From contig NZ_FREX01000003.1 of assembly GCF_900143565.1 (NCBI RefSeq), forward strand, positions 62,001 through 126,000: 64,000 nucleotides of DNA, read 5' to 3'. Made by a program: the position numbers and the translations under genes. This stretch comes from Pseudovibrio sp. Alg231-02 (GTDB taxonomy: Bacteria; Pseudomonadota; Alphaproteobacteria; Rhizobiales; Stappiaceae). Below, in pieces: positions 8,199 to 16,936 of the stretch. Every line of letters begins with the position of its first letter. Within the stretch, counting starts at the first letter, position 1. The notes below the pieces were generated by a model. It made no database searches. It had not been told where the DNA came from and saw only the letters and a program-made list of their open reading frames with translations.

Positions 8199-8306
8199 TT
8201 ATTTTGGTTTTTTCTCTTCATCTTTTGGAGCAAGGCCACCATTCAACTTTGCTGGCTTTGCTTGAGCAGATGCTGGGCGACCGTCGTTTGCTACTGAAAA
8301 CTTCAT
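8199..8306 (-). CDS. Small 35-residue peptide, unknown function
   Basis: A short reading frame from the ATG at 8304-8306 to TAA, preceded by GAGAGGAC at good spacing. The peptide begins MKFSVANDGRPASAQ and ends in a Lys/Glu/Pro-rich tail (KDEEKKPK). It contains no Cys, Trp, Tyr, His or Ile, and is rich in Lys, Ala and Pro. It is too short for routine gene callers. The strong ribosome binding site, AT-rich promoter-like upstream region and following hairpin support it being real. It may be a precursor of a modified peptide or a small partner of the DUF6065-like protein. Both are inference. Confidence is limited because conservation could not be tested. Confidence 0.55.
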   Translation of the reverse strand: MKFSVANDGRPASAQAKPAKLNGGLAPKDEEKKPK

Positions 8307-8548
8307 AGGTTGTCCTCTCAATTAATATATTAATGCGGTCATACATTTTCTGTATGCATGGAGAGGCTTGCATCGAATCTTACGTAGCGCAAGGCAAATA
8401 ATAATGACGCATGCATTATCTATTATTGATAATTTTAAGTGTATTTAATTTCACATACTTAGTATTTTAACAAAGACTATTTGTGTGAATAATATTTATA
8501 TTTTTACAATTCTAATTCAGCCATTACAGAGCAACTCAACTCAGCCAA
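8307..8548 (-). promoter_or_regulatory. AT-rich upstream region of the small-peptide cluster with palindromes
   Basis: About 240 bases, much richer in A+T than the surroundings, with no gene. It contains a perfect 14-base palindrome (ATTAATATATTAAT, 8321-8334) directly upstream of the ribosome binding site, and an inverted repeat CATACA-N5-TGTATG (8340-8356). These are plausible operator or promoter elements for the peptide gene. A definite -35/-10 pair was not assigned. Confidence 0.4.
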
Positions 8549-8551
8549 ATA

Positions 8552-8578
8552 AAAAAGCGGCCCGAAGAGCCGCTTTTT
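8552..8578 (-). terminator. Terminator of gpmA (works on both strands)
   Basis: AAAAAGCGGC, seven-base loop, GCCGCTTTTT: a symmetrical stem with T-runs on both strands, 25 bases past the gpmA stop. It separates gpmA from the small-peptide cluster. Confidence 0.85.
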
Positions 8579-8602
8579 ATGATTCTGAATTTTGAGGATG
8601 GC

Positions 8603-9226
8603 TTAAACTTCTGCCAGGTCCTCAACAGAAAGAACCTTACCTTCTTCATCAAGGCGATAAACAACAGGCTTGCCTGTGCCGAGCTCGCGCTTGAGGATTT
8701 CTTCAGGTGAAAGTCCTTCAAGTTCCATGATGAGGGAACGCAGGGAGTTGCCGTGTGCAGCAACAATCACGCGATTGCCTTCGAGAACTTTAGGAAGAAT
8801 GTCAGAACGGTAGTAAGGCAGGGTGCGCTCTGCAGTCATCTTCAGGCTTTCGCCGCCTGGAGGAGGAACGTCGAAAGAACGACGCCAGATGTGAACCTGC
8901 TCTTCACCAAATTTCTGACGAGCTTCGTCTTTGTTCATGCCGGTGATGTCACCGTAGTCACGCTCGTTCAGAGCCTGATCTTTTGATGTTGGCAGGTCTT
9001 CCTGACCAAGCTCACCAAGGATCAGCTTAAGAGTGTGTTGAGCGCGCAGCAGGTCAGAAGTGAACGCCAGATCAAATGTCAGGTTCATTTCTTTGAGTTT
9101 TTTACCGGCTGTTGTTGCTTCTTCAACACCCTGTTCTGTCAGGTCTGGGTTTTTCCAGCCGGTGAACAGGTTTTTCAAATTCCATTCGCTTTGTCCGTGA
9201 CGGACGAGAACCAAAAGGCGTTCCAT
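8603..9226 (-). CDS. gpmA: 2,3-bisphosphoglycerate-dependent phosphoglycerate mutase
   Basis: 207-residue glycolytic/gluconeogenic enzyme interconverting 3- and 2-phosphoglycerate. Motifs: RHGQSEWN with the phosphorylated His (about residue 10), [44 protein letters not shown], and [10 protein letters not shown] with the second catalytic His. Length and motifs match the short alphaproteobacterial dPGM form. It is preceded by AGGAG and follows dapB, a pairing common in Rhizobiales. This is the normal copy; the paralogue at 6115-6723 is diverged. Confidence 0.95.
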   Translation of the reverse strand: MERLLVLVRHGQSEWNLKNLFTGWKNPDLTEQGVEEATTAGKKLKEMNLTFDLAFTSDLLRAQHTLKLILGELGQEDLPTSKDQALNERDYGDITGMNKDEARQKFGEEQVHIWRRSFDVPPPGGESLKMTAERTLPYYRSDILPKVLEGNRVIVAAHGNSLRSLIMELEGLSPEEILKRELGTGKPVVYRLDEEGKVLSVEDLAEV

Positions 9227-9354
9227 TAAGCTCTCCTAAGGAGGTTATGTTTGCTTGAAAACAGTTGTCTTGGAAGGACTGTTTCAAGTCTCATTTCACA
9301 TGTCTTGCTCATCGCTCATCAGAGCACGTCGCGTTCATGTACGTTTGCGCATCG

Positions 9355-9410
9355 CGCTCCAACATCTTTGTTGGAGCGAAGTCTTATCGTTTGATTGGAG
9401 CTAATCAAAC
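9355..9410. repeat. Two adjacent hairpins between dapB and gpmA
   Basis: A 9-bp stem (CGCTCCAAC at 9355-9363 with GTTGGAGCG at 9370-9378) is followed ten bases later by an 8-bp stem (GTTTGATT at 9389-9396 with AATCAAAC at 9403-9410). Neither has a T-run on the minus strand. They may be RNA-processing or stability elements in the dapB-gpmA transcript. Confidence 0.5.
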
Positions 9411-9441
9411 AGAACACGCTCTAGCAAGCATGCATTGTGTG

Positions 9442-10257
9442 TCACTCATCATTCAGGCCGAGAACATCAGCCATTGAGTACAGGCCCGGTTGCTGATTGT
9501 GCGCCCAGAGGGCTGCTTTCACGGCACCGCGAGCAAACAGTTGTCTATCCGTTGCGATATGTGAGAGATCTATACGCTCTCCCTCGCTCGCAAACATCAC
9601 CGTATGTTCACCTACGACAGATCCACCTCGCAATGTTGCAAAGCCGATGTCGCCTCTTTTCCGTTCACCCGTAATGCCGTCTCGTGTGCGAACACTATGG
9701 GTTTCAAGATCAATCCCCCGGCCTTCAGCTGCTGCCTCACCCAACAGCAATGCTGTTCCTGATGGGGCATCAACTTTATGCCGATGATGCATTTCCAGGA
9801 CTTCGATATCGAAATCTTCATCCAGAGCTGCAGCGGCCTTTTTAATGAGGCATGCGAGCAGGTTAACACCTAGGCTCATATTGCCTGATTTTACAATGCG
9901 GGCTGATGTCGCGGCGTGAGCAAGTTCGGTAGATTGGGCAGACGTCATTCCCGTTGTGCCGATAATGTGCGCAATAGAATGACGCGCTGCAGCTTCTGCA
10001 AATTCAACCGTTGCCTCTGGCACGGTGAAGTCCAGCACGCCATCAGCATCAGCAAATGCAGCCTCAAGGTCATCGGTGATTGCAACGCCGAGTTTACCGC
10101 ATTCTGCGAGTTCGCCAGCATCTGTGCCCAGAAACTGGGAGTGTTTGCGCTCGATCGCGGCTGACACCACAACTCCGTCCATTTCGGTCACTGTGCGTAC
10201 CAGTGCACGCCCCATTCGGCCTGCTGCGCCTACAACAACCAGTCGCATGTCACTCAT
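9442..10257 (-). CDS. dapB: 4-hydroxy-tetrahydrodipicolinate reductase
   Basis: Lysine/diaminopimelate pathway enzyme reducing hydroxy-tetrahydrodipicolinate with NAD(P)H. 271 residues from the ATG at 10257, which has GGGGGA in front; a TTG at 10269 is less likely. Shows the nucleotide-binding [11 protein letters not shown] near the N-terminus, [16 protein letters not shown], and the family signature [15 protein letters not shown], which includes the catalytic His and Lys. The C-terminal domain contains [19 protein letters not shown]. The gene lies upstream of gpmA. Confidence 0.95.
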   Translation of the reverse strand: MSDMRLVVVGAAGRMGRALVRTVTEMDGVVVSAAIERKHSQFLGTDAGELAECGKLGVAITDDLEAAFADADGVLDFTVPEATVEFAEAAARHSIAHIIGTTGMTSAQSTELAHAATSARIVKSGNMSLGVNLLACLIKKAAAALDEDFDIEVLEMHHRHKVDAPSGTALLLGEAAAEGRGIDLETHSVRTRDGITGERKRGDIGFATLRGGSVVGEHTVMFASEGERIDLSHIATDRQLFARGAVKAALWAHNQQPGLYSMADVLGLNDE

Positions 10258-11172
10258 CACGTCCCCCAAGCCTACGAAAGCCCCTCAAATTATAGTGTGG
10301 AGGGGTATAGCAGGCGCACTAAAGAGTTTCAAACTCATATGGCAGTTGGTGTCTTGAAGTTTGCTCTGTCTCGCGCAGATGGTTCTCGGTTTATGCTTAG
10401 TCATGTACGGCTTGTCGGGTGCAAAAATCTGATAAAACTTATCCCCCTGCCCTCAACCACACTTATTCTCAGTGTTGTGCTCACGTATTCGGGCAGCTGG
10501 TGGACCGTCCATCAGTGCGGCGTGGGCTGGGCGGGGCTACCGGGCGAAGTAACGCATCACCCGGCGGGTTCGTTGAAACACCCCTTGAAAGTCTTTAGTG
10601 CAGGGACCAAGCGGAAGCTGGTCACCCGATGGGCGTCTACACTGGCAGGCGTTTAGCTTTCACCGACAATCACGTCTGCTTCTGGCAAGTGTGTGCATCG
10701 TTGATAGTGCCTGCTCCCAATGCCTTTCGGAGGAGTCCTTGTTTCATACAAAAACGCCCGGGCAAGGCGAGCAGCCAATGCCGAAGAAACTAATTTACTT
10801 ACAATGCGCAGGCACTGCCTGCTCGCCTTGCTCACTCCCGACCTTTCGGGGTTCAACTCAACACCGCCGGCAAAGCCGCGCGGTGCTAAAACCGCTCCAG
10901 CTATGAGGAATTCTCAAGTCCACCGGAATAGAAACCCGCGTGAAACTCATATTCTTGCGCTAAGATAGCGGATAGCTTACTCAGAGTACGGTGTGTTCAC
11001 ACCATGCACGCATCAGACTCGAAATCTTTGTTTTAACGCGTACTCCTGCTCGAAAACCAAGATCTGTTTTCGAGAATGCGCTTTCATCTTTACAGAACTT
11101 AAAAATGCAGCAGGGTTGCGTTTTCACGCGTTTCCAAGACCCAGGCAGCTGCTCCCGCAAGGGGATACTATT
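10258..11172. other. 0.9 kb non-coding region with strong inverted repeats
   Basis: No reading frame here looks like a protein. The right half is GC-rich and highly structured. It holds a 13-bp perfect inverted repeat (GCAAGGCGAGCAG at 10762-10774 with its complement at 10819-10831), a CCCGA/TCGGG hairpin at 10837-10850, and a CACCGC...GCGGTG hairpin with a ten-pair stem at 10862-10885. A further 9-bp hairpin (CTCGAAAAC/GTTTTCGAG) lies at 11049-11074, upstream of the permease gene. I looked for tmRNA, RNase P, SRP and 6S hallmarks and tRNA arms and recognised none. The dapB promoter must also lie at its left end. Confidence 0.5.
10762..10885. repeat. Cluster of three stem-loops, possible structured RNA
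   Basis: Three consecutive inverted repeats of 13, 5 and 10 base pairs within 124 bases, in a region without coding. The strand of any transcript is not decidable. CTAAAACC follows the last stem on the plus strand, so none is a classic terminator. Confidence 0.4.
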
Positions 11173-12057
11173 ATGGATAATATACGCGGCAGCGCCTGGA
11201 TGGTGCTTGCAATGCTGGGGTTTGCCATTGAGGATACGCTGCTTAAGACGGCGACGGCTTCAGTGCCCGTTGGGCAAACACTGATGTTGTTTGGTATCGG
11301 CGGCACATTCGGCTTTTTGCTGTTGACCTGGAGACGCGGTGAACGGGCTTTTACACCGGAAGCGTTGAAGGCGACACTTTACACGCGTGCGGTTTTTGAG
11401 ATTACGGGGCGGCTGTTTTTCCTGCTGTCACTGGCGCTGAACACGCTTTCCAGCACCTCTGCTATTCTTCAGGCCACTCCAATTACAGTCACTCTGGGTG
11501 CTGCCGTGTTGTTTGGGGAGCGCGTGAACTGGCAGCGGTGGCTTGCGATCCTGATCGGTTTCATTGGTGTGCTGATGATTATCCAGCCAAGTTCGGAAAG
11601 CTTTCAGGTGACCTCGATCCTTGCCATCATCGGTATGATTGGCTTTGCTGGTCGTGATTTGGCAACGCGAGCGGCTCCCCCAGCCCTTTCCAACATGCAG
11701 CTTGGTGTTTACGGCTTTGCGGTGCTTATCCCAACTGGTGCAGCTTACTCATTCTGGTCTGGCGGGTTTGTCTGGCCGGATCTTTTCAGCGGGTTGGTCA
11801 TCGCAGCAGGCACCCTTGTGGGCATTGGGGCGTATTACTCGCTTACGGTTGCTATGCGCACCGGGCTGGTGTCCGTCGTCACCCCTTTCCGGTACTCCCG
11901 ATTGCTTTTCGGCCTCCTGCTCGGCTTCCTGATTTTTGACGAGACCGCAGACGCCATGACACTGGCAGGCTCCGCGATTATCGTATTGAGTGGGCTGTAT
12001 ATTCTGGCCGGACACTCACGACTTAAGGCGCAGACCTCTAAGAGTGCAGCGGAGTGA
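11173..12057 (+). CDS. DMT-superfamily (EamA) permease
   Basis: 294-residue integral membrane protein with about ten hydrophobic segments in two EamA repeats. The first repeat ends with STSAILQATPITVTLGAAVLFGERVNWQRWLAILIGFIGVLMI and the second with SVVTPFRYSRLLFGLLLGFLIF; these are the usual 10TMS drug/metabolite exporter signatures. The ATG at 11173 is preceded by AAGGGG; an upstream in-frame ATG has no such support and precedes the hydrophobic start. The substrate is unknown. It stands alone, 120 bases before the acyltransferase. Confidence 0.85.
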   Translation: MDNIRGSAWMVLAMLGFAIEDTLLKTATASVPVGQTLMLFGIGGTFGFLLLTWRRGERAFTPEALKATLYTRAVFEITGRLFFLLSLALNTLSSTSAILQATPITVTLGAAVLFGERVNWQRWLAILIGFIGVLMIIQPSSESFQVTSILAIIGMIGFAGRDLATRAAPPALSNMQLGVYGFAVLIPTGAAYSFWSGGFVWPDLFSGLVIAAGTLVGIGAYYSLTVAMRTGLVSVVTPFRYSRLLFGLLLGFLIFDETADAMTLAGSAIIVLSGLYILAGHSRLKAQTSKSAAE

Positions 12058-12178
12058 GCTTGAAATTTTACCTCAAGAGAAGGAGGCTCATGCTGGCTTC
12101 CCGTTAAAAGTCGCTAATTGAACTACTTGCGGAAGGTTGGGAGATTGTAGAAACCTTTTACAAACTCAATTGGAAGTT

Positions 12179-14188
12179 ATGCCAAATCAAGTCAATCGTG
12201 GAACTGTCTTTAGGCCAGATATAGAAGGTTTACGAGGGCTTGCGGTACTCTTAGTCGTACTCTTTCATTTTAAACTTTTCGGTCTCCAGGGCGGATTTAT
12301 CGGAGTAGATATATTCTTCGTGATCTCCGGCTTTCTCATGACGAAAATTATCACTTCAGATCAGTTTGAATGGTCATGGAACGGTGTAGGAAAGTATTAT
12401 AAAAAGCGCTTTTGGCGAATTGCACCTGCATATTATGTGACCCTGATTGCTATAGCAGTGCTTTTTCTTGCCTACCCATACGAGCTGCACATCTATGATT
12501 TTCGAACATCTTTTCTGACTGCCAGCTTTTTTGCCTACAATATTCATGCGCCATCTGGTGCAGGTTATTTCGAGGTTTCTGCATATGAGAAACCACTCCT
12601 GCATTTATGGTCACTTGGTGTAGAGGTGCAATTCTATATTCTGTGGCCGCTTATTTTGCTCATTGTTCGCAATAAAACTTTTCTCACGAAACTCTTGAGT
12701 ATTCTTTTCATTGTCTTACTCTCATTTATCGCGAGCGTAGTACTTAGCATTCACGATCCTGATGTAGCTTATTTCTCAATACCCACTCGCCTTTGGCAAT
12801 TTGGAGCAGGTGGCATTGCTGCAGTTTTGTTGACGAGAAAAGCGCCAGAGCTTTCTCATTCTGTTGCCGCCCTACTTACATGCGCATGTCTGCTCACTTT
12901 GTTTGGCAGTGCAGTGTTTGCACCTCAAAATTACTGGCCTAGCTTTCCTGCATTACTACCTGTTGCAGCGACAGCAATTTTGCTCTGGCTCGGCAATATG
13001 AAGACTAAATTTTCACAATGGTCTTTTTCTGCTCCCCCAGTACGCTTTATTGGTAAGATTTCTTATAGCCTTTATCTCGTTCATTGGCCGGTTGTTGTTT
13101 GGCTTCATCTTCAAGCAAAGGGTGAGCCACACTTTCTGGAAAGTCTGATCGGACTATTTGCCTGCATTGCTTTGGGTTGCCTGCTTTATTGGTTTATTGA
13201 AAAACCGTTCAGAACTCTGGGAAGAAAAAAACCTAGACTCAGCCAAATTCTTGGACTTGCCAGTTTCGGGATTCTGTTTCTTTCGAGCGCCGAAGTCATC
13301 AGAAACGACCAATTACTACAAAATTTCATCCCGACAAATGCATTGGAAGTGACACTTCACCAGAAACAGAACAGTGCTTTTGAGAAGGATTATTGTAGAA
13401 ACAGGGGGACGCGCTATTCGTATATTTGTGCGGTGGGTGCGGAAGGCGTTGCCCCGTCTTTATTGGTCTGGGGAGATTCTCATGCTCGAGCTCTTGGTAT
13501 CGGGTTGAGCGCTGAACTCAAAAACCACAATAAACGAGCTCTTGTTTTACAGACCGTGGGTTGCCCACCTTACTTAAGCAGACCGAAAAAATCCGATAGT
13601 GATTGCCGGAACTATACCGCTGAAGCCGTCGCTGGTTATTTGGAGAAGAACCCCACAATCACGACAGTGCTTATGGCTTCTCGTTGGATGTATTCTCTCA
13701 GACCAGAGAGTTTGACTCGTAAATATCACGAGACACCGATTTTGGAGGATGGTCCTTCCAATTTACCAAAGCAACTCATGCACCTGGAACAAAGTATCCA
13801 ATTTCTCGGTCGCCAAGGACAAAAGATTATTCTTGCGACACAAGCTCCGGAGATTACCGCAGACCATAAGCTCAAGACATGTCGCAATGCCTTTATCTAT
13901 CAACCTCCGAGTGTCTTTAGGAAGCATTGTTGGATAAACTCAGAAGACCGCATAGAAGAGCAGTATCAACGAGATCAGCTGCTCAGGCTGGTGTCGCAGA
14001 AGTATGACTACGTAGAACTTGCAGATTTAAAGTCGATATTTTGCAATGAAGAGCAATGCGAAATTGCAGGAAAAGACGGGTTTTATCTGCACGATCACGA
14101 TCACCTGACCACTGCAGGCTCCGCAAAGGTCGTGCGGGAAGTACTTTTGCCATTAATGACTGTATCGACAAGCCTACAAGTCTTTTGA
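12179..14188 (+). CDS. Acyltransferase-3 / SGNH (OafA-type) membrane O-acyltransferase
   Basis: 669 residues from the ATG at 12179. The N-terminal acyltransferase-3 domain begins FRPDIEGLRGLAVLLVVLFH and continues GGFIGVDIFFVISGFLM; about ten membrane segments follow to residue 375. The C-terminal part is a periplasmic SGNH hydrolase-like domain with VWGDSHARALG (Ser nucleophile) and, near the end, HDHDHLTTAGSA, which supplies the Asp-x-x-His pair. Such proteins add acetyl groups to surface polysaccharide (O-antigen, exopolysaccharide). The gene is visibly richer in A+T than its neighbours and has no polysaccharide genes beside it, suggesting it was acquired singly. Confidence 0.9.
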   Translation: MPNQVNRGTVFRPDIEGLRGLAVLLVVLFHFKLFGLQGGFIGVDIFFVISGFLMTKIITSDQFEWSWNGVGKYYKKRFWRIAPAYYVTLIAIAVLFLAYPYELHIYDFRTSFLTASFFAYNIHAPSGAGYFEVSAYEKPLLHLWSLGVEVQFYILWPLILLIVRNKTFLTKLLSILFIVLLSFIASVVLSIHDPDVAYFSIPTRLWQFGAGGIAAVLLTRKAPELSHSVAALLTCACLLTLFGSAVFAPQNYWPSFPALLPVAATAILLWLGNMKTKFSQWSFSAPPVRFIGKISYSLYLVHWPVVVWLHLQAKGEPHFLESLIGLFACIALGCLLYWFIEKPFRTLGRKKPRLSQILGLASFGILFLSSAEVIRNDQLLQNFIPTNALEVTLHQKQNSAFEKDYCRNRGTRYSYICAVGAEGVAPSLLVWGDSHARALGIGLSAELKNHNKRALVLQTVGCPPYLSRPKKSDSDCRNYTAEAVAGYLEKNPTITTVLMASRWMYSLRPESLTRKYHETPILEDGPSNLPKQLMHLEQSIQFLGRQGQKIILATQAPEITADHKLKTCRNAFIYQPPSVFRKHCWINSEDRIEEQYQRDQLLRLVSQKYDYVELADLKSIFCNEEQCEIAGKDGFYLHDHDHLTTAGSAKVVREVLLPLMTVSTSLQVF

Positions 14189-14365
14189 CCTTTGTCTGGT
14201 CCAGGGCAGCACAAACAATCATATCTCAAAATGATTGGTCTAGCGAAGATAGAACAGAGGTCCGAATTAGGCGGATAAAGCAAGGCGCACAAAGAACGAC
14301 CTAGCATGCCTGAGCACAATAGCAGAAGATTAGAGAGCAAGCCCGCTGCAAGGACAGTTCTTCCT

Positions 14366-14405
14366 TTAAAAAAGGCCGGTCCATTTCTGAACCGGCTTTT
14401 TTTTG
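14366..14405 (-). terminator. Terminator of pnp
   Basis: On the minus strand a GCCGGT...ACCGGC stem with a ten-base loop is followed by TTTTTT. It lies about 20 bases past the pnp stop and ends the nusA-pnp transcription unit. The 14189-14365 stretch beyond it holds nothing recognisable. Confidence 0.85.
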
Positions 14406-14422
14406 AATTTAGCTAGAAAAGC

Positions 14423-16561
14423 TTAGTCTTTTGCAGGAGCTGGTGCAGCTTCTTCGCGAGGAATTTCCTTGCCAGTTTCCTGATCGACAACTTTCATGGA
14501 AAGGCGAACTTTACCGCGCTCATCAAAGCCCATCAGCTTAACGAAGACTTTGTCGCCTTCTTTGATCACATCAGTTACTTTCGCAACTTTGCGTGGAGCC
14601 AGCTGGGAGATGTGAACCAGACCGTCGCGTGCGCCGAAGAAGTTTACGAATGCGCCGAAGTCAACAGTCTTAACAACTGTGCCTTCGTAGATTACGCCAA
14701 CTTCTGGCTCAGCAGCGATGGAGTTGATCCAGTTGAGAGCAGCTTTAATCGCTTTACCGTCAGAAGAAGCCACCTTAACGGTGCCGTCGTCTTCGATGTT
14801 CACTTTCGCGCCGGTCTTTTCAACGATCTCGCGGATAACTTTACCGCCAGAACCGATCACTTCACGGATCTTGTCTACTGGGATCTTGATCACTTCGATG
14901 CGTGGAGCATGCTCACCCAACTCGGAACGAGCTTCGGTGATTGCATTTGCCATCTCATCAAGGATGTGAACGCGACCGCCTTTAGCCTGCTCCAGAGCGA
15001 CTTTCATGATCTCTTCGGTGATACCGTCGATCTTGATGTCCATCTGCAGCGCAGTGATACCGTTTGCAGAACCAGCAACTTTAAAGTCCATATCGCCGAG
15101 GTGATCTTCGTCGCCAAGGATATCGGAGAGAACTGCGAAGCGCTCGCCTTCCTTGATGAGACCCATTGCGATACCAGCCACAGGAGCCTTCAGAGGAACA
15201 CCAGCGTCCATCAGGGACAAGGATGCGCCACAAACGGAAGCCATGGAGGAAGAACCATTGGACTCAGTGATTTCAGAAACAACACGCAGGGTGTATGGGA
15301 AATCATGGTGTGCAGGCAGCATTGGGTTAACAGCGCGCCATGCCAGTTTACCGTGACCGATTTCACGACGTCCTGGGGAACCCATGCGACCAGCTTCACC
15401 TACAGAGTATGGAGGGAAGTTGTAGTGCAGCATGAATGCAGACTTGGTGGTGCCTTCGAGCTTGTCAACGAACTGCTCGTCTTCACCTGTACCCAGTGTT
15501 GCAACAACCATTGCCTGAGTTTCACCGCGTGTGAACAGGGCAGAACCGTGTGCACGTGGCAGCATGCCAACTTCAGAAACGATAGAGCGAACAGTGGAAA
15601 GGTCACGACCATCGATACGGGAACCAGTATCCAGGATACGGCCACGAACGATTGCAGCTTCTGCCTTTTTGAACAGGTCGGAGATGACAGTCGCATCAGG
15701 AGCGCCTTCTTCACCAGTTACAAGAGCTGCAACAACTTTCGCCTTCACAGCATCAACAGCGTTTTTACGCTCTGTCTTAACGGTGATGGAATATGCAGCG
15801 CCGAGTTCTTCAGCAGCCAGTTCCTGAACTTTACCGAACAGCTCCGAATGATCTGGCAGGTTCAGTTCACGTGGCTCTTTAGCAGCTTTTTCAGCAAGCT
15901 GAATAATAGCGTCAATCACTGGCTGGAAGCCTTTGTGACCGAACATCACAGCACCGAGCATTACTTCTTCGGTCAGTTCCTGAGCTTCGGACTCAACCAT
16001 CAGAACAGCGTCGTTCGTACCTGCAACAATCAGGTCCAGATCGGTTTCTTCCATCTGGTCAACTGTTGGGTTCAGAACGTATTCGCCGTTGATGTAACCA
16101 ACACGAGCGCCACCGATTGGGCCCATGAATGGAACGCCGGAGATGGTGAGTGCTGCGGACGCGCCAACCATTGCCAGAATGTCTGGAGCGTTCTCAAGAT
16201 CATGAGACAGAACAGTAAGAACAACCTGAGTTTCGTTCTTGTAACCATCTACGAACAACGGACGGATCGGACGGTCAATCAGACGGGATGTCAGGGTCTC
16301 GTGCTCGGAAGGACGGCCTTCGCGCTTGAAGAAGCCACCTGGAATGCGGCCAGCAGCGTATGCCTTTTCCTGATAATTTACGGTAAGTGGGAAGAAATCC
16401 TGACCTGGCTTTGCGGTCTTCGCGGACACGACTGTCGCGAGAACTTTTGTCTCGCCGTATGTTGCGATGACTGCGCCGTCTGCCTGACGGGCAACCTTGC
16501 CGGTTTCAAGGATGAGCGGACGTCCGCCCCAATCTACTTCCACGCGATGTATATCAAACAT
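14423..16561 (-). CDS. pnp: Polyribonucleotide nucleotidyltransferase (PNPase)
   Basis: 712-residue 3'-5' phosphorolytic exoribonuclease of the degradosome. Two RNase PH domains: the first includes [20 protein letters not shown], the second carries FTRGETQA and [20 protein letters not shown] helical domain separates them. The KH domain has [12 protein letters not shown] (about residues 560-571) and the S1 domain has [20 protein letters not shown]. It is the last gene of the rimP-to-pnp block, about 375 bases after rpsO, with its terminator downstream. Confidence 0.97.
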   Translation of the reverse strand: MFDIHRVEVDWGGRPLILETGKVARQADGAVIATYGETKVLATVVSAKTAKPGQDFFPLTVNYQEKAYAAGRIPGGFFKREGRPSEHETLTSRLIDRPIRPLFVDGYKNETQVVLTVLSHDLENAPDILAMVGASAALTISGVPFMGPIGGARVGYINGEYVLNPTVDQMEETDLDLIVAGTNDAVLMVESEAQELTEEVMLGAVMFGHKGFQPVIDAIIQLAEKAAKEPRELNLPDHSELFGKVQELAAEELGAAYSITVKTERKNAVDAVKAKVVAALVTGEEGAPDATVISDLFKKAEAAIVRGRILDTGSRIDGRDLSTVRSIVSEVGMLPRAHGSALFTRGETQAMVVATLGTGEDEQFVDKLEGTTKSAFMLHYNFPPYSVGEAGRMGSPGRREIGHGKLAWRAVNPMLPAHHDFPYTLRVVSEITESNGSSSMASVCGASLSLMDAGVPLKAPVAGIAMGLIKEGERFAVLSDILGDEDHLGDMDFKVAGSANGITALQMDIKIDGITEEIMKVALEQAKGGRVHILDEMANAITEARSELGEHAPRIEVIKIPVDKIREVIGSGGKVIREIVEKTGAKVNIEDDGTVKVASSDGKAIKAALNWINSIAAEPEVGVIYEGTVVKTVDFGAFVNFFGARDGLVHISQLAPRKVAKVTDVIKEGDKVFVKLMGFDERGKVRLSMKVVDQETGKEIPREEAAPAPAKD

Positions 16562-16936
16562 ATCTTTATCCTAACGTTCGCCTCAGTGCCTGATGGTCGT
16601 CATCAAACTTGAGGCTGTCATTTGCCGGCAATGCGCGCACCAACTCCTTGAGTACCAAGGGCGCGATGCCTTTTTCAGGTCGAACGATTGCAGGCAAGAC
16701 AGCGAGAAGCTTTTGTTTGATTGTGCGTACCTTTGACCAAAAACCGGCCTCCACTTTTGGGAGATACGCTGTAAGCTTCTGGCAATCCTGCCAGGTCTTC
16801 ATTCGCCTGCGTTCATTCTGGAAGAGAACGATCTGATCCAGAATATACCTCTCGCAATTTCCCGAAATACCTTGGAAATAGGAGAGGGTAAGGAAAACGC
16901 GGCGAGCTTTCGCTGCCGCGCTTTGAATTCTTCGTC
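16562..16936 (-). other. rpsO-pnp intergenic region
   Basis: About 375 bases. Near the rpsO end it holds a terminator-like stem (listed separately). A 78-codon open frame on the minus strand (16566-16802) ends just before pnp, but it has a poor ribosome binding site and no recognisable family, so I do not call it. The pnp leader, where PNPase autoregulation and RNase III/E processing act in other bacteria, would lie here. Confidence 0.45.
16893..16920 (-). terminator. Hairpin after rpsO (terminator or processing site)
   Basis: GCGGCAGC, GAAA loop, GCTCGCCGC (one bulged base), then GTTTTCC on the minus strand, starting about 17 bases after the rpsO stop. The short T-run suggests partial termination or transcript processing between rpsO and pnp. 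Confidence 0.6.

Noticed and set aside
10498-10760. RNase P, tmRNA or SRP RNA in the GC-rich part of the dapB upstream region
   Set aside because: None of the conserved core sequences (for example GAGGAAAGTC, the tag AANDN codons, or the GGAAG/GCAGCC SRP motif) was found.
10297-10968. Several 70-120 codon open frames in the dapB-permease gap
   Set aside because: Composition looks random, they overlap strong hairpins, none has a convincing ribosome binding site or a known motif.
14612-16612. Long plus-strand open frame opposite pnp
   Set aside because: Shadow of the real pnp gene, with no family signature. The same holds for the long frame opposite dnaK (44773-46488).
16566-16802. 78-codon open frame between rpsO and pnp (minus strand)
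   Set aside because: Poor ribosome binding site, no recognisable family and overlap with the pnp ribosome binding region. Overlapping open frames on the other strand are equally long.
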